Assembly: GCA_020205615.1 (NCBI GenBank)
Contig: CM035171.1
Span: forward strand, 24,431,741-24,495,740
DNA from: Panax quinquefolius
Taxonomy: Eukaryota; Streptophyta; Magnoliopsida; Apiales; Araliaceae
DNA: 64,000 nt
Direction: 5' to 3'
Part shown: positions 34,895-47,411 of the stretch, piece by piece
Numbering within the stretch: position 1 is the stretch's first letter
How the letters are laid out: each line of letters opens with the position of its first letter
Program-made: the position numbers and the translations under genes
Notes under the pieces: model-generated
What the model was told of the DNA's origin: nothing
What the model saw: only the letters and a program-made list of their open reading frames with translations
The model's database searches: none

Positions 34895-37023
34895 ACCTCC
34901 CCTCCTTATGAAATTTCGTCCTCAAAATTGACGTACGTACCTGGTGTTTCGAAAAGATGAGGATACCTCGCTTTCATTTCCGTTTCCAATTCCCATGTCA
35001 TTTCTTCAATAGCATGGTTCCTTCATAAGACCTTAACTTGTGGTATAACCTTTGTGCATAGAACATGCTCCTTTAGATCTTGACTGGTACTTCCTCGTAC
35101 GTTAAATCTTCGGTTATCTCATTTGATTCTAACTCAATAATGTGGTTCGGGTCATCCACATATTTACGTAACATCGATACGTGATAAACTTTATGAACAC
35201 GCGACATACTTGGCAGTATAGCGAGTCTATAGGCCACAGTTCCTACTCGATCGAGGATTTCAAATGGACTAATAAATCGAAGGTTTGAGCTTTCCTCACA
35301 TCGCCAATTCTCACTTTTGGAATAACAACTTCTTGTACCTCCTTCTTCATATTCATCAGCTCCAGTGTGTAGCTTGAACGGTTTTAACTTTATCGATTAA
35401 AGTCGGTTCTACTCGTATATCATCACGTGAGTCCCTAGAGTCTTTAACTCTATATCTATCATTTGTAAGTTATATGAAATGGGTCTTTGACAATATCGCA
35501 CTCGTACTCGTATACGATCTTTTACTCAACATGTCAGCTACTACGTTCGCTTTTCCAGGATGGTATGGTCAGAACATGTGCCGAAATGAGTCTCCTCTTG
35601 AGTTCTTCAAAGCTCTTCCCACATTCCTTGCTCCATTCGAATTTTGTATCTCTACGAGTGTGCTACGTTAATGGAATAGCGATTCGAGAATATCCTTCAA
35701 CGAATCTCCGATAATAACCAACTAAGCCTAGAAAGCTACGTATTTAAATTACTAACTTAGGTTGCTCTTAACTGTGACTCATATCCCAACCTTGGATAGC
35801 ACGTCACAATGACACCTATCAGTTTACTATCGCACGAATATGGCGTCCCCTACGGAGAGTCGGCGGTCTAGACATTCCACAAAAGAAGTCACCAGATAGA
35901 GGCTCAGTTATCAACTTCTATAGTTGGGTTTTTTAACTCCTGAAGTTCAATAGGAGCCATTCGATATGAGATTTTTGAAATGGGTTTTGTACTGGGTTCA
36001 AAGTCGATACAAAATTCAATATCACGCTCTGGGAGTAGGCCAAGAAATTTTTTAGGAAATACGTCAGGAAATTTACTAACAACAGAAATATCATTCAAAT
36101 CTGACGTATTTTTGTTCAAGTCCATAACATGACTAAGAAAGCTTGACATCCGTTTTTCAATAAACAAATGACTTTACGGCTTGATATGAAAGAGTTTGAC
36201 TTCAATGGTTTGGTTGCTTGAATTCGAATAACAGGTTGGTTAGGAATATGAAAACTAACAACCTTACAAAAGCAATCAATTTGGCATGATGAGTAGTTAA
36301 CCAATCAATCCCTAAAATCACATCAAAAGCAAGTATCTTTAAAGAAATAAGGTCAACAGAAAATGTGATGGTGCCAACTTGGATGAAACAAGATTTATAA
36401 ATAGTGGATGTAACGAAAGTTTCTCCTAATGGAGTTTCAACAGATAAGTCAAAGTCTAATTTTCTATGGAGTCAAGTTTAAACGTTGAGTATAAGCAGGA
36501 GAGATAAATGAATGGGTAGAACCGGTATCTAATAAGGTATAAACTTCGTAAGAATTTATAATTAACTAACCCGTGCTAACTTTGTTTGGGTTCCTCGTAT
36601 TCTGACCAGTCACGACAAATGCTCTTCTAGGAACCATTGACTTTGACTTTTCTGGGACAGCCTTTGGAGTCACCATCCCCGTTGGACTTGGTTTCGCTAC
36701 AGGACAATCTCAAGCTATATGACCGTCTTTTCCACAATTATAACATACCTTGGAAGGTTGTGAACAGTTTGGACTTATCTGTCCCTCTTCTCCGCATCTG
36801 TAGCATCTAACTGGCGGTCTTTCTCCTCCTCTAAAATTCGGTATTTGGTGTTGGTGTGCCGAAGCGTCTTCCGTCATTGTTGAATCTTCTCTTTTGAAAT
36901 TTCCACTTGACTCACCTTTCCTATTATCTTGGCCATGATTACCACAGAAGTGGTAACCATTTACGCATGATAATTTCCTCCACGATGGTTATCATTGTTA
37001 GATGGCCCGCCAACCCACCGTCT
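34895..37023 (-). pseudogene. pol: Family C second copy: deleted pol and gag nucleocapsid
   Basis: A defective internal region. The chromodomain at 34940-35060 reads RNHAIEEMTWELETEMKARY, with a stop in place of the W before R. 35060-35240 has the integrase tail (minus strand relatives of HVSMLRKYVDD). About 1 kb of integrase and about 0.3 kb of RNase H present in element A are missing (joins near 35320 and 35575). The RT core with its catalytic box is absent and replaced by unrelated sequence at about 35765-35905. 35904-36304 retains the segment with LNDISVVSKFPDVFPKK and YRMAPIELQELKN. Protease has an intact DTG at 36521-36529. Two zinc knuckles lie at 36764-36805 ([14 protein letters not shown], His to Gln) and 36704-36745 ([11 protein letters not shown], then a stop, then DC). 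Confidence 0.88.
35765..35905. other. Unrelated filler replacing the RT core of family C
   Basis: About 140 bases (atcccaaccttggatagcac...) that do not match the RT region in element A or E, at the site of an approximately 0.55 kb deletion removing the FIDD box. Its origin is not recognised. Confidence 0.5.
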
Positions 37024-37892
37024 TATGAGACCCAGATTTTATGAATAAAGATTTTATTTTCTCAAAATATTTTTTTGAATATTATGGTGTGGATTTGATA
37101 TAATGTTATAATTGTGGGTAGTATTTATAAATTTTGCAAAGTATGCAAGTTGTCATATTATATTCGATTGGTCGGGGAATATTTGTTTTATCAGGGAATA
37201 TTCATGCAACGACACAATCATTGGTGGACCCCGCAACAGAATTATTGTCGGAATGAGAAAACGACAAAAATACTTTATGAAAATAACGGCAAAAGTTTTA
37301 CCGTTAACTGTTGAAACATCCAAATTGTTAAAAAGTACGATGTCGTGTGGTTGCATAGTAGCACACGGTATTGATTATTGATGCTTACGTGATAAGTCAC
37401 TCAGTTTTGTTTTATTGATATTATTAATATAATAAAACAGATTACTTTTATAAAGTGATTCTATAAATAGAATATATTATATTTTATTATGCATAGTGTT
37501 GCATAGTACCTGCATAGTGTCTGCATAGTATTTTCATAGTAAATTTTTTTTTTTTATATAAAAGCAGAATACTTTGATAAAGTTATCTATTTTATTAGAC
37601 AATAATTAGAATATATTATATTTTATTATGCGTAGTATTTGCATAGTGCCTGCATAGTGTTTGTATAGTAAAATCTTTTATAAAGTTATTCGTTTTATTA
37701 GATTATAAATAGAATATATTATATTTTATTTAAAAGATTTTTCTTTAAATATGGACCGTCAGATTAAAGTAAATTAATCTGGACCGTTTCATGAGTTAAT
37801 TCTTATATGATCCATTTTTCTATAAATAGAAGCTCATTCCTTCATTATTTTTTTACGAATTCACTGAAACTCTAGAGAGATAAACTATAGAG

Positions 37893-37897
37893 AGAAA
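37893..37897. other. Target-site duplication of solo LTR F, left copy (agaaa)
   Basis: agaaa before TGATAAGTAGG, repeated at 39560-39564 after GGCAACA. The host A LTR elsewhere runs continuously through this agagaaag-rich stretch. Confidence 0.8.
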
Positions 37898-39559
37898 TGA
37901 TAAGTAGGATTTCTACCTACTTATGGAGTACCAATTCATGCGAACTATGCCCATCTCAAGTACATTTTAGTCTAGTTTAGCTACATTTCATGTTAAATTG
38001 CATTGAACGTTCTTAAAACTTCTTTTGGTGAATAAGTGCAGGAATCAGCCTATTTTGGTGGTGATTTGGAGCATAAGGCAAATGGATGCTTGAAACGAGG
38101 TAAAAGGATGGAATATGCATGGCATGAAGGTGCATTGGTTCAAGGAAATAGAGCATAACGGAGCAAGCAGCAGCAGTAGGAATATAGAAACCAGGACCTG
38201 CAGAGTTCAAGTCGCGCGGCCGCGCGGCAAAATAGACTTGAAGACGCACGCCCGCGCGATCACCCAACCAGATCTTGGATGCTACTGTAAGTCTCGCGGC
38301 CATGAGACAGATAAGCTATTATGGGCTACCGCTTGTATGAGAAAATGACCGAACATATGAACTCTATCGCAAGTCTCGCGGTATTGCAGACTATTATCTT
38401 GGAAGAGCTTCGCGATCGCGATGCCTCGATATTCTTGATGTGTTATTTTATTTCCGAATTTTTAAAGGTTGTAATTGATTTAAAACGATTCCTGATTGGT
38501 GTCAGGGGTATCATTCGACATTTTACTAGTTTTTACGTAACTTTACATTGGAATTAGGGTTTTACTCTCTAGAGAGGATTCCAACGCAGGAGGAGGCTAT
38601 AACTTTATTTTCTACTCCTTCTTGGGATTACTCTACGAGAGCGGATTATTAACGTTAGCTTTTTCTAGAATCTTATGAGGATTGAATATTGATGTGTATT
38701 CGGTAATTGGGTTTGATAGTTTCATCTTTCATCTTTCAATTGTTGCTTATTGATCATATTTAACTTTGATCCCATAATGGCTTTTGGTTCAGTCATGAAC
38801 TAAACTCCATTATGGGATTCTAACGGATTTTAATATGTAGTTTGATTGCATGCTTAAGTCTTTGGGTTGTTTTGCATATTATATGGGATGTACATCATTG
38901 ATTGTTTTACATACATGGATGCTTGATCACCATTCATTTCAAATATTTGTATGGAATTGACAATGAACATGCAAATATGAATTTGTAATCATGATAGTAT
39001 CGTATATAGGGTTGTGTTATATGGCTTTTATATTTAAGTGAACGGATAGACATATCTTTGTTTCACCGTATAAGTTAAGATAAGAGCTTGAACTTAAAAT
39101 CAATATAGTTGCAATTTCACATAGACATATAGTGATGTTGGTTATATTGATGATTACATAGAGTCTATCATCTGTGGATGCTGTGTAAGTAGGTCTTAGT
39201 GCATTGAAAAATGGCTAATACTCTTTTAGTGCTCTTGGCTACTTTCTTATAATATGTGAACAAGTCAGGCATGATAGTGGCGATTGAATGAAATAGTAAA
39301 TGAAGTTAGAATCCCATTAGTTCCAATATCATTTATTATATCTTTTATATTATTGTAGTTATTATTTGCAACTCAAGAATCAACCAAGTTTAATCTTTAG
39401 TGTGAGCATATAAATATAGTGATTTAATTAATGAATTGTAGTTTAAGTTAAACAACTTTCTCTGTGGGATTGATACTTTACTTGCTCTGTATTACTTGTT
39501 GACACATGTATGCTTGCATGAGTTAGAGCTCTTTTGTTAGTCGTAAAAAAGAGGCAACA
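37898..39559. mobile_element. Solo LTR F (1662 bp), probably Ty3/gypsy
   Basis: TG...CA ends (TGATAAGTAGG...GGCAACA) flanked by agaaa duplications, with no internal region. The first bases form an inverted repeat (taagtagg...cctactta, 37900-37922). It contains a GC-rich patch with gcgcggccgcgcgg near 38213, unlike the AT-rich surroundings. The right end has ctctgtgggattgatacttt, reminiscent of the ends of several plant gypsy LTRs. The family is not identified, and strand cannot be decided. Open frames in it (such as 38013-38303) show no known domain. Confidence 0.78.
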
Positions 39560-41256
39560 AGAAAGAAGAAAGTATTCTGCTACTTCACTACTTATATATC
39601 CAGTACTCTTTTTCTTAAGGTAGGGAATATTATTTGTTATACTCGTAAGGGTGTTATTCTTTTGTATTCATGAAGAGAACTTATGTTATTCCATTCTTTA
39701 TTATTACATTGGAATAACTTTTGTATCATGGGCTACCCTATACTTGGTGACATTCTTCTATTATTCCGTCTTTATTATTACATTGGAATATCCCGATACA
39801 TGCGTTTTACGTCGGACTGATTAAAATCTTTATTATTCTATTGGAATATCGTATAAGATGCGTTTTTCTGCAGGACTGGTTAAAATCTTTATTATTATTA
39901 CATTGGAATATCACATGCATGCGTTTTACGTGGGACTGATTAAATCCTTATTAGTATTCTATTGGAATAACACATACATCATGCAATCGCATGCATGGTG
40001 ATTTCATTGTTATTTCATTCTTTATTATTACATTGGAACATCCCGCTTGCAATTTATTTCGCTTTGACCTAGTTTTCGTTATTTAGTATTTTGTTGGAAT
40101 AACTCGTCATGCTAAGCACCGCATGCATGGTGATTTCTTTTGTTATTCCATTCTTTATTATACTCGGTTGGTTAAAGTTTTGACTTCTATACTCCATGAA
40201 GTTAGTGGAATATCCTTAATATTTGTGCTTCATCCAAAGATCTTTTCATGGAAATATTCTTACGAGCATTCTTGAATTTTACTCTACAAAAAGTATCATG
40301 TTGACAATTTAGGCGTTATTAGTTCTGGATAAATTAATTCTTGAACTTGTTTTATTGCATTATTATGTCATTGTCATCATCCTCATGTTTATATTATGTT
40401 GAAAGTCAAATCGTGGCTCTGTAGTGCATAGATGGACTTGTTATGATTATGACCAGGGATTATTCGGTATAATCATAATCGTAATGTTACAAATGATGTG
40501 GAAAAAGTCCTCATTTGCCCGTGGTGCATTGATGGACAATTTTTGGTATGATTATGGCTATGGATTCTCTTTGGCCGTAGTGGAAAGATGAATTGTTTTA
40601 TGGCATGATCAGGACCATTGATAAAAACATGATTATCTTTAGTCAGTAGTAATGGATAATTCGTGGTCGTGATACTTAAAGAATATCCTTGGCTTGTAGT
40701 GCGGGGATGATTTGATGATGTGGATTATTTATTGTCGTAGAGTCTCGTGATAAAAGTGATGAAAAACCTTTTAAATCATAAAAGATAGAAGATTTTATTT
40801 TCTATTTGACTCTTTTAATGGATTGCTTGTTCCGCTGCAGTTAAACTTGATGTTTGTTATATTGTATCAGTTTAACACTATTGAAGACTAAAGATAATTT
40901 ATTCTGCATTATCTTAGTCATAATATTTCTTACTGGGCTAGTTGAGCTCACCCTTTCTTTCACTACTCTCTTCAAGAAATGAGCATATAGCTGGGACGAG
41001 TCGGGGAATGGAGTGATGGTCCTAGATGGTGCATTAGTAGTCCTCACTATTCTGTGAAATAGTGTGATAATAATTGTAATGAGGACTCTTTTTGAGTTTG
41101 TATACTCTCTAGTAGACAATATTTGTATTCAAACTCACAGTTTATGTTTTGTCGTATTGAACACGACAATTGTATTATTAAGTTGTATTTGAATTCTGTA
41201 CCATGTATCTGGCAACTCAAGATGGGTGATGCATACCTAATTTTGGGGGCGTCACA

Positions 41257-42045
41257 AGTACGATTATTATCGAGTTGTTGGTCATTATTCTTTAGTTAAG
41301 CCGACTCATTATCGCGCTCCAATAACTGAGCCCTATTCACAACATCTAAATATAAATAAAGCTTATGAGAAATGAGGTATTGACGTATTTTGGGTTACAT
41401 ACCTTGCAGAAACATTCGCGTCATTCTCTCCTCATTATCAACCAAATGGGATGCAAATCAGGACAACTCGGTAAACTTAGCTTCGTACTACGACACGTTC
41501 ATATTGTTTTGCTTAAGCTTGATGAACTCTACCTCCTTCATGTGATGAATACTTTCGGGAAAGTACTTGTCGTTGAACAATTCTTGGAACTTCTCCCAAG
41601 ACATCTTGGTCTTGGCGAAATTTGAGTAAGCTTTACGGATTCCCACCAATAATCTGCCTCTCCTCGCAACATGAAGGTGGCAAAATGAACCTTTTGCTCC
41701 TCTGAGCATCCCAAGACATCAAATATTTTAGTGATCTGCTTTATCCACGTCTCTGCCGTAAGTGGTTCTGGCTTTCCAAAAAACTCTGGCGGTCCTAAAT
41801 CCTTGAACTGCTTAGCGGTGACCATCCGTGAGTTGCTAGTGTTTCCACCTGCATTTTGAACAGTAGTCTCTCTCGTTTGGTTTTGCATGAATTCTAGAAA
41901 GTTCCTAAACATACCATCGTTAAATCATTTAGTGGTCTTTATTGTTTACAGGAGGGTTATTGCCTTCCTTATCCTCGGTATTGATCAGTGGTGACTCAAC
42001 GGTCTCATGTGCTCCATTGCTTATCTTAACATCTTCAGATGCCAT
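41257..42045 (-). pseudogene. gag: Family C second copy: gag capsid and N-terminus
   Basis: Structural Gag. The start codon complement ends at 42045 (MASEDVKISNGAHET). A frame at 41538-41912 reads MFRNFLEFMQNQTRE, MVTAKQFKDLGPPEFFGKP, AETWIKQITKIFDVLGCSEE and FMLRGEADYWWESVK, the standard Retrotrans_gag core; then a frameshift to WEKFQELFNDKYFPESIHHM (41570-41630) and VEFIKLKQNNM. Its nucleocapsid half is on the other side of the solo LTR insertion (36700-36810). This is the best-preserved gag in the window, with about 125 codons open. Confidence 0.92.
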
Positions 42046-42212
42046 TTTACTGTCACAAAATAATGGTTAATTGACATGCCACATATTATCCCTATATTCT
42101 GACCGACCAATTAAATAACAAATAAGCTTAGGTATGATACACTAGCGAAGGATTTACTCGTCTTTCCCTCCTAGTTCTATTCCCGATCTCGCGCGGAGAC
42201 CATATCCCTAAG

Positions 42213-42228
42213 CTCTACGATATTAATT
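42213..42228 (-). other. Primer-binding site of family C second copy (degraded)
   Basis: Minus strand AAATTAATATCGTAGAGC; expected TTGGTATCAGAGC. Both the TGG and CAG parts are altered, while the first copy at 32126-32138 is near canonical. Confidence 0.7.
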
Positions 42229-44993
42229 TGTGGCGCCCCAAAATAGGTATACATCACCCATTTCTGAGTCGCCAAATACATGGTACAGAAACAACTACAA
42301 CTTCATTAATACAATTGTCGTGCAAAATACGACAATACATAAACTGTGAGTTTAAATACAAATATTGCCATCTAGATAATATTCATACCCAAATAAGTCC
42401 TCATTACAATTATTGATACACAATTTTACAGAATAGTGAGGACTACTAAAATAACTGTCTTGAACCATCACTCCACACCCCAACTAGTTCCCGCTATATT
42501 CTCGTCTCCTGAGAAGAAAAATAGAACAAAAAGGAAAAGGGTGAGCTCAACTAGCCCAGTAAAGAATATTATGACTAAGGTAATGTACAACAAATTATCC
42601 TTAGTCTTCAACAGAGAAAAATCTGATAGAATACAATAGACAACAAGTTTTAGATCAACAACTGCAGCGGAAATAACAATTCATTAGAAGAGTTAAGTAG
42701 AGAATGGAATTTACTATCATCTATGAATTTAAAAGTTCATCATCGATATTTTATCCCTGTAACATCATTCAATATACATCTTGAATCAAATAGTCATCTT
42801 TGCACTACAGGCCAAATATATTCATCAGTTGGTCATGTTCATCTCAACACCTGTTCATCTTTGCACTACGGGCCAAAGATATTCATCAGAAAATCATTCA
42901 TCTTTGCACTACAGGCCAAAGATATTCAGTTATATCATCATTTAGGACTGAGGATGATGAAAAATATTTTAAAGAAAATGAATCCCGTGAAACAAAAGAA
43001 CAAATATTAAGGATTCGTACTTTAAACAATCCAAGTTCAAAATACTTCATAAATAATCAGAGTGGAGTAAAATTCAAGAATGAAGACCAAAACATAGATC
43101 CAATCAAAGATAGGAATCATAACAGACAATCTTGGACACAGAAAAGAAAATTTAATTTTTCTGTGAATAGTGTAAATGATTCGTGAATAGTCTTGAGTAT
43201 CGTGAATAGTGTTGTATCACGTGAATAGTAACTCCGACACCAAAAGATAGAAATTCCACAAGAAAATCATCATGCTTCGTGAATAGTACTCGTGAATATT
43301 AACTCGTGAATAGTAACTCATGAATAGTAACTCGTGAATAGTAACTCATGAATAGTAACCCCGACATGAAAAGATAAGAATTTCATAAGAAAAATCTTAC
43401 CAATATTCCGGTATAATGATATTGAAAGAACTAATATCATTTTTAAAAAAAATAATATCCCTTACCTCAAAAAAGGCGATTACCGACTAGAATCTTTGGA
43501 TATAGTCTTGAAGGAACTTGCAATCAGATATAGCAACACTCAAAGTATCAAAATACTCACAAGAATACGCTCGATAATATAGAGAGAGAAAGAGAGAAAA
43601 CTTTAGTTTCTGGTATGATTTTCAATTCTAACATAAGCACCCTATTTATAGGAAAATGCTTAGAACACCAAAGTAAAAAATTTAATAAAATAATAATATA
43701 ATTAACAAAATTTAAGCACACCTTTGAAATCTGATTTCAGCTCATTTAAATCACATGTGAGGCCAACTTAATTGCAAAAAACGTTTTTCTTTTAAAAAAT
43801 AATTAAAACTTCCAAAAATCAATTATTCTGGAACTTCGGAACTTTAATAATTCATAATATATAGCCCTTTTGTCAGAAAAATTCAAACCACATGTCCTTT
43901 CCATAGGAAATTTCATTCTCTACAACTTTGTAAGTTTAAGTTTTTCCAAATTCCAAACAGAAATTAACCGAAATCCACAAACGGGTAATTTTTTAAAATT
44001 TATAATCAAATTTCAGTCAAGAAATGGGGCCCACCGACACACAAAACATGTGTTAATCATTTAATGCAACAAAAATATTCTTTCTCTTCATATACTCATA
44101 TATTCCACATTCATTGTAAAAAATATCATCATTATTATATTAATATAATATAATAATATATTTAAATGAATTATTTTATTAGAAAATGATAAAATATTAA
44201 TTTTCAACAATTGTCACATTAAAAATTTTCTCCATATATATCCACATAAAATCAATATTTTCTTCATCATATAAATCAATAATTAATTATTCACAAATAA
44301 TATTATGAGAATCCAACAATCACGACACCAGTGCGGTTCAGGAAAGAGGGGCTTTCAATAAGGATTTCTCCTTCTTTGGCGGCGCAATTAGGTGACCAAA
44401 CCTCTCCTTGAGCATGTAACTTTCCGGACATTGCCAATAATTTTATCTAATAATATTATTCAGATAATATGAATTATTGCTCAGATAATGGAAAATACTA
44501 TGTAGTGACAATTATTGAAACAACAAGTAATATAAAATATCAATGCAACAATTATTGAATCAATAAAATAAAATAATGAACAATAAATATCGTAACAATT
44601 ATTGAGTAGTGCCTTTTTACGTAAGAATCAATAATTGGTGCAATAAGCGTGTCATCTTGTGCAACAACGCCAGACATCGTGTTTTAACCATCGGGTATTC
44701 CAACAGTATTAACGGTAACAACTACGCCGTTATTTATAAACAACTTATACTTATCGTTTTCTTCATCCAATTGCTTTCCGTTATGGGGCCCACACAAGAC
44801 TGCGTCGTCGTACGAATATTCCTCAACAGTAAGAATTCTCCGATAAAAATGAATATTTTATAACCACTTGCTTATTTAAAGTATTTGCGCATTTTATCCA
44901 TAATTAACCACATTAATCAAATCAACCCTTACCATTTACAAATAATAAATAGAGGAAATTAAATTTTATTTATTAATAATTTGAGGTCTTACA
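42229..44993 (-). repeat. Family C 5' LTR (right copy, 2765 bp)
   Basis: Starts tgtggcgccccaaaataggt and ends ttgaggtcttaca. Its TATA box (43643-43650) and minisatellites (42790-42935, 43162-43360) match the middle LTR. It is followed at 44994 by B sequence taacaactgtgagg. Confidence 0.92.
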
Positions 44994-45035
44994 TAACAAC
45001 TGTGAGGCCTTGGTCACTACAGCTTTGATACCAAC
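44994..45035 (-). mobile_element. Family B internal region 4 remnant with PBS
   Basis: The last 42 bases of a B internal region (taacaactgtgaggccttgg ... gataccaac) directly right of the C LTR. It shows that the C insertion point lies inside the duplicated PBS-like motif gctctgataacaac. PBS at 45021-45033. Confidence 0.87.
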
Positions 45036-47378
45036 TGTGACGGCCCCGAATCCGAGGTCCCGAATCACCGCGGATCCGGCTCGATCATTTGAATGAAACA
45101 ACGCTTAGTAGAGTTAAGTAAAAACAAACTTGCTTGAACCGTTGATTACCACAACACAATTTATATCGCTTTATCCGAAGACCTATTATTAGTAATGTAA
45201 ATTTCCAATATTAGAATAATATCATCACAATATAATACCATTATATATATACATAGAATAACCTAAATACATAACACATAACCCTATCAGTTTATTAAAC
45301 ACATAAAACTTAGTATCAGGTTAAACTAATTCAGTCTGACTTGAATTCGACAAAATTCTAACGTCTCGACGGTCTAGTCGGACAATTCTTCGAGTTTATG
45401 TTCAATTAAACTCTGCCTAATACTTAACCGTTATCTAAGATAATTATATTATCAGTCGAAATATTTTTCGTAAGCTCGTAATAATTTTTAAATAATTATT
45501 ATTATTTATCCTAATTTTTCAATCCTTAATAACGTATTTAAATGAATTAAATACAACTTAATTTTTTTATCATTAATATTTATTTAATATCAAATATTAA
45601 TAAAAATAATAACATAATATTATAATATATTTATAATATCACAAAGTATTTTAATACCTTAAAATCATATTTATATGATTTTTAAACTATTAATTCCATT
45701 ATCCAGATAATTGCTATTAATATTAAAATATTAATATTTTCATGAAAAAATATCAAAAGTTATATTTTATAACTTAAAATATTTTTATAACACTTAAATC
45801 ATTTTTATATGATTTATAAAACATTAATTCTATTTTTCCATAATTTATTTAATATATCTTTTAAATAAAATAATTATCATTAATATTGATTAATTAATGA
45901 AATTCATCACAAAATATTAAAAGTCGCTAAAAATAACTTAAAATATTTTCTTTTACCATAATATTATTTTTCATGATTTTTCATGTATAAAATAAATTTT
46001 AAATAATTTATTTAATATTATAATTAAATAAATTAAATACTATTTATATTCTAAAACTATTAAATATTTATGAAATATACTCAAAATAGTTAAAAAACTA
46101 TTTTTTCAGATTTTAAAATAATTTTTCATAATTTATTATGTATTTTTAATAATTAAAAACCATTTAATTCGATTTATTTAATTAAAAATATTAATTTCTG
46201 AAATTAAGTGTTGCTATAGGGGCTTTAGGCGACAAATCCGTCGCTGTTAGTGTTCTTGGGTTGTTCTTCAACAAACCCAGAACACCATGTCAGTGTTCGA
46301 GTTGATGTGTTTGACCGTAAGTTAATCTAGGTTCTTGTTAATTTCTGGGTTTATAAAAGTGTTAATGTTGTAGTACTAATGCAGTACTACAACTCTACAC
46401 CAATTTCATGTCCATTACACAACAATTGAGAGAGATCTAAGGTCCAGAAAGTCATGTCAGACACTGTTCTTAATTTCTGGGTTTTCCAGAAATGAAGAAC
46501 AGTAGTACGAGCTAGTATGCTACTTTAATTCTTCATAGCTTGCTTCCTGAACTAACATAATGCGATCTAAATGTTCCTGATTGTAGTACTCATGTCAGGG
46601 TACAACACTGTATCATCAGATCAACAAATAATCATCAAAATTAAAATATCATGACCGGTCAAAATGGGGGTCAGAAGTTGTTCTTGAACTTTCTGGGTTT
46701 TCCAGAAAAGTTCATCCGGCTGATGGTCAACGGTAGTTTGACCACTAATATATTTGATTCGATTACGGATCTAGTTGATCTAAAGCCTTGGATATGTAGC
46801 TTACACAACAGGCTATAAGAATCAAACAACTACATGGACTAAGCACCAACACACATCAAGATCGGAAAAGGTGGAATTTCTTGTCGATTGATTTCGGAAT
46901 TTCACGTTTGCCGTAATTCATTTTCCATGAACGGTCAACGACCTTTGACTGTATATATCTTTCACTCTACACGTGATATGGACTTGATACTAGTATCAGA
47001 TCAAAGACCATACAACATTTTATAAATATAAAAACTTAAAACACAAAATCAGTTAACAGAGAAGAATCTAGAAGCTCTGACTTTCAGTTGTCAGGCAAAT
47101 TTTCAACCTTTTTCCAGATTTCATAAAATGTTAGATCCGATGACTTTGATGTTATGGATCTGGGATTTTACAACCCAGATCACTAAATAACATCCTATTA
47201 CATATATCTAACCAACAAATTACAACATATAACATTAGATTACATTATTTACAAAAATTAGGGTTTATACCTTTTCTACCTTGGATCTTGGAATCTGACT
47301 TCTGATTCTGATCTAGGAGAGATAAGAGATGATATGAGCTTAAATTTTCACTCCCTTTCACTCTCATAATTCGAAGGT

Positions 47379-47411
<33 letters not shown>

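Larger units (their letters stand above)
37024..41256 (+). mobile_element. Family A-type solo LTR in plus orientation, split by solo LTR F
   Basis: Starts tatgagacccagattttatg, the counterpart of the A LTR edge TGTAAGACCCCAG, and ends ttttgggggcgtcaca. Without the inserted F LTR and one TSD copy it is about 2566 bp, the full A LTR length. No internal region or second LTR adjoins it. It sits in C gag between the zinc knuckle and capsid parts, opposite in strand to every other element assigned a strand. I could not see a clear target duplication (left cgtct, right agtac). A TATA box tataaata is at 37821-37828 and the 57-bp-type minisatellite lies at about 39700-40150. Confidence 0.85.

Noticed and set aside
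38013..38557. Open frames in solo LTR F (38013-38303, 38115-38348, 38321-38557)
   Set aside because: Overlapping frames on both strands in the GC-richer part, with no known domain or consistent codon usage.
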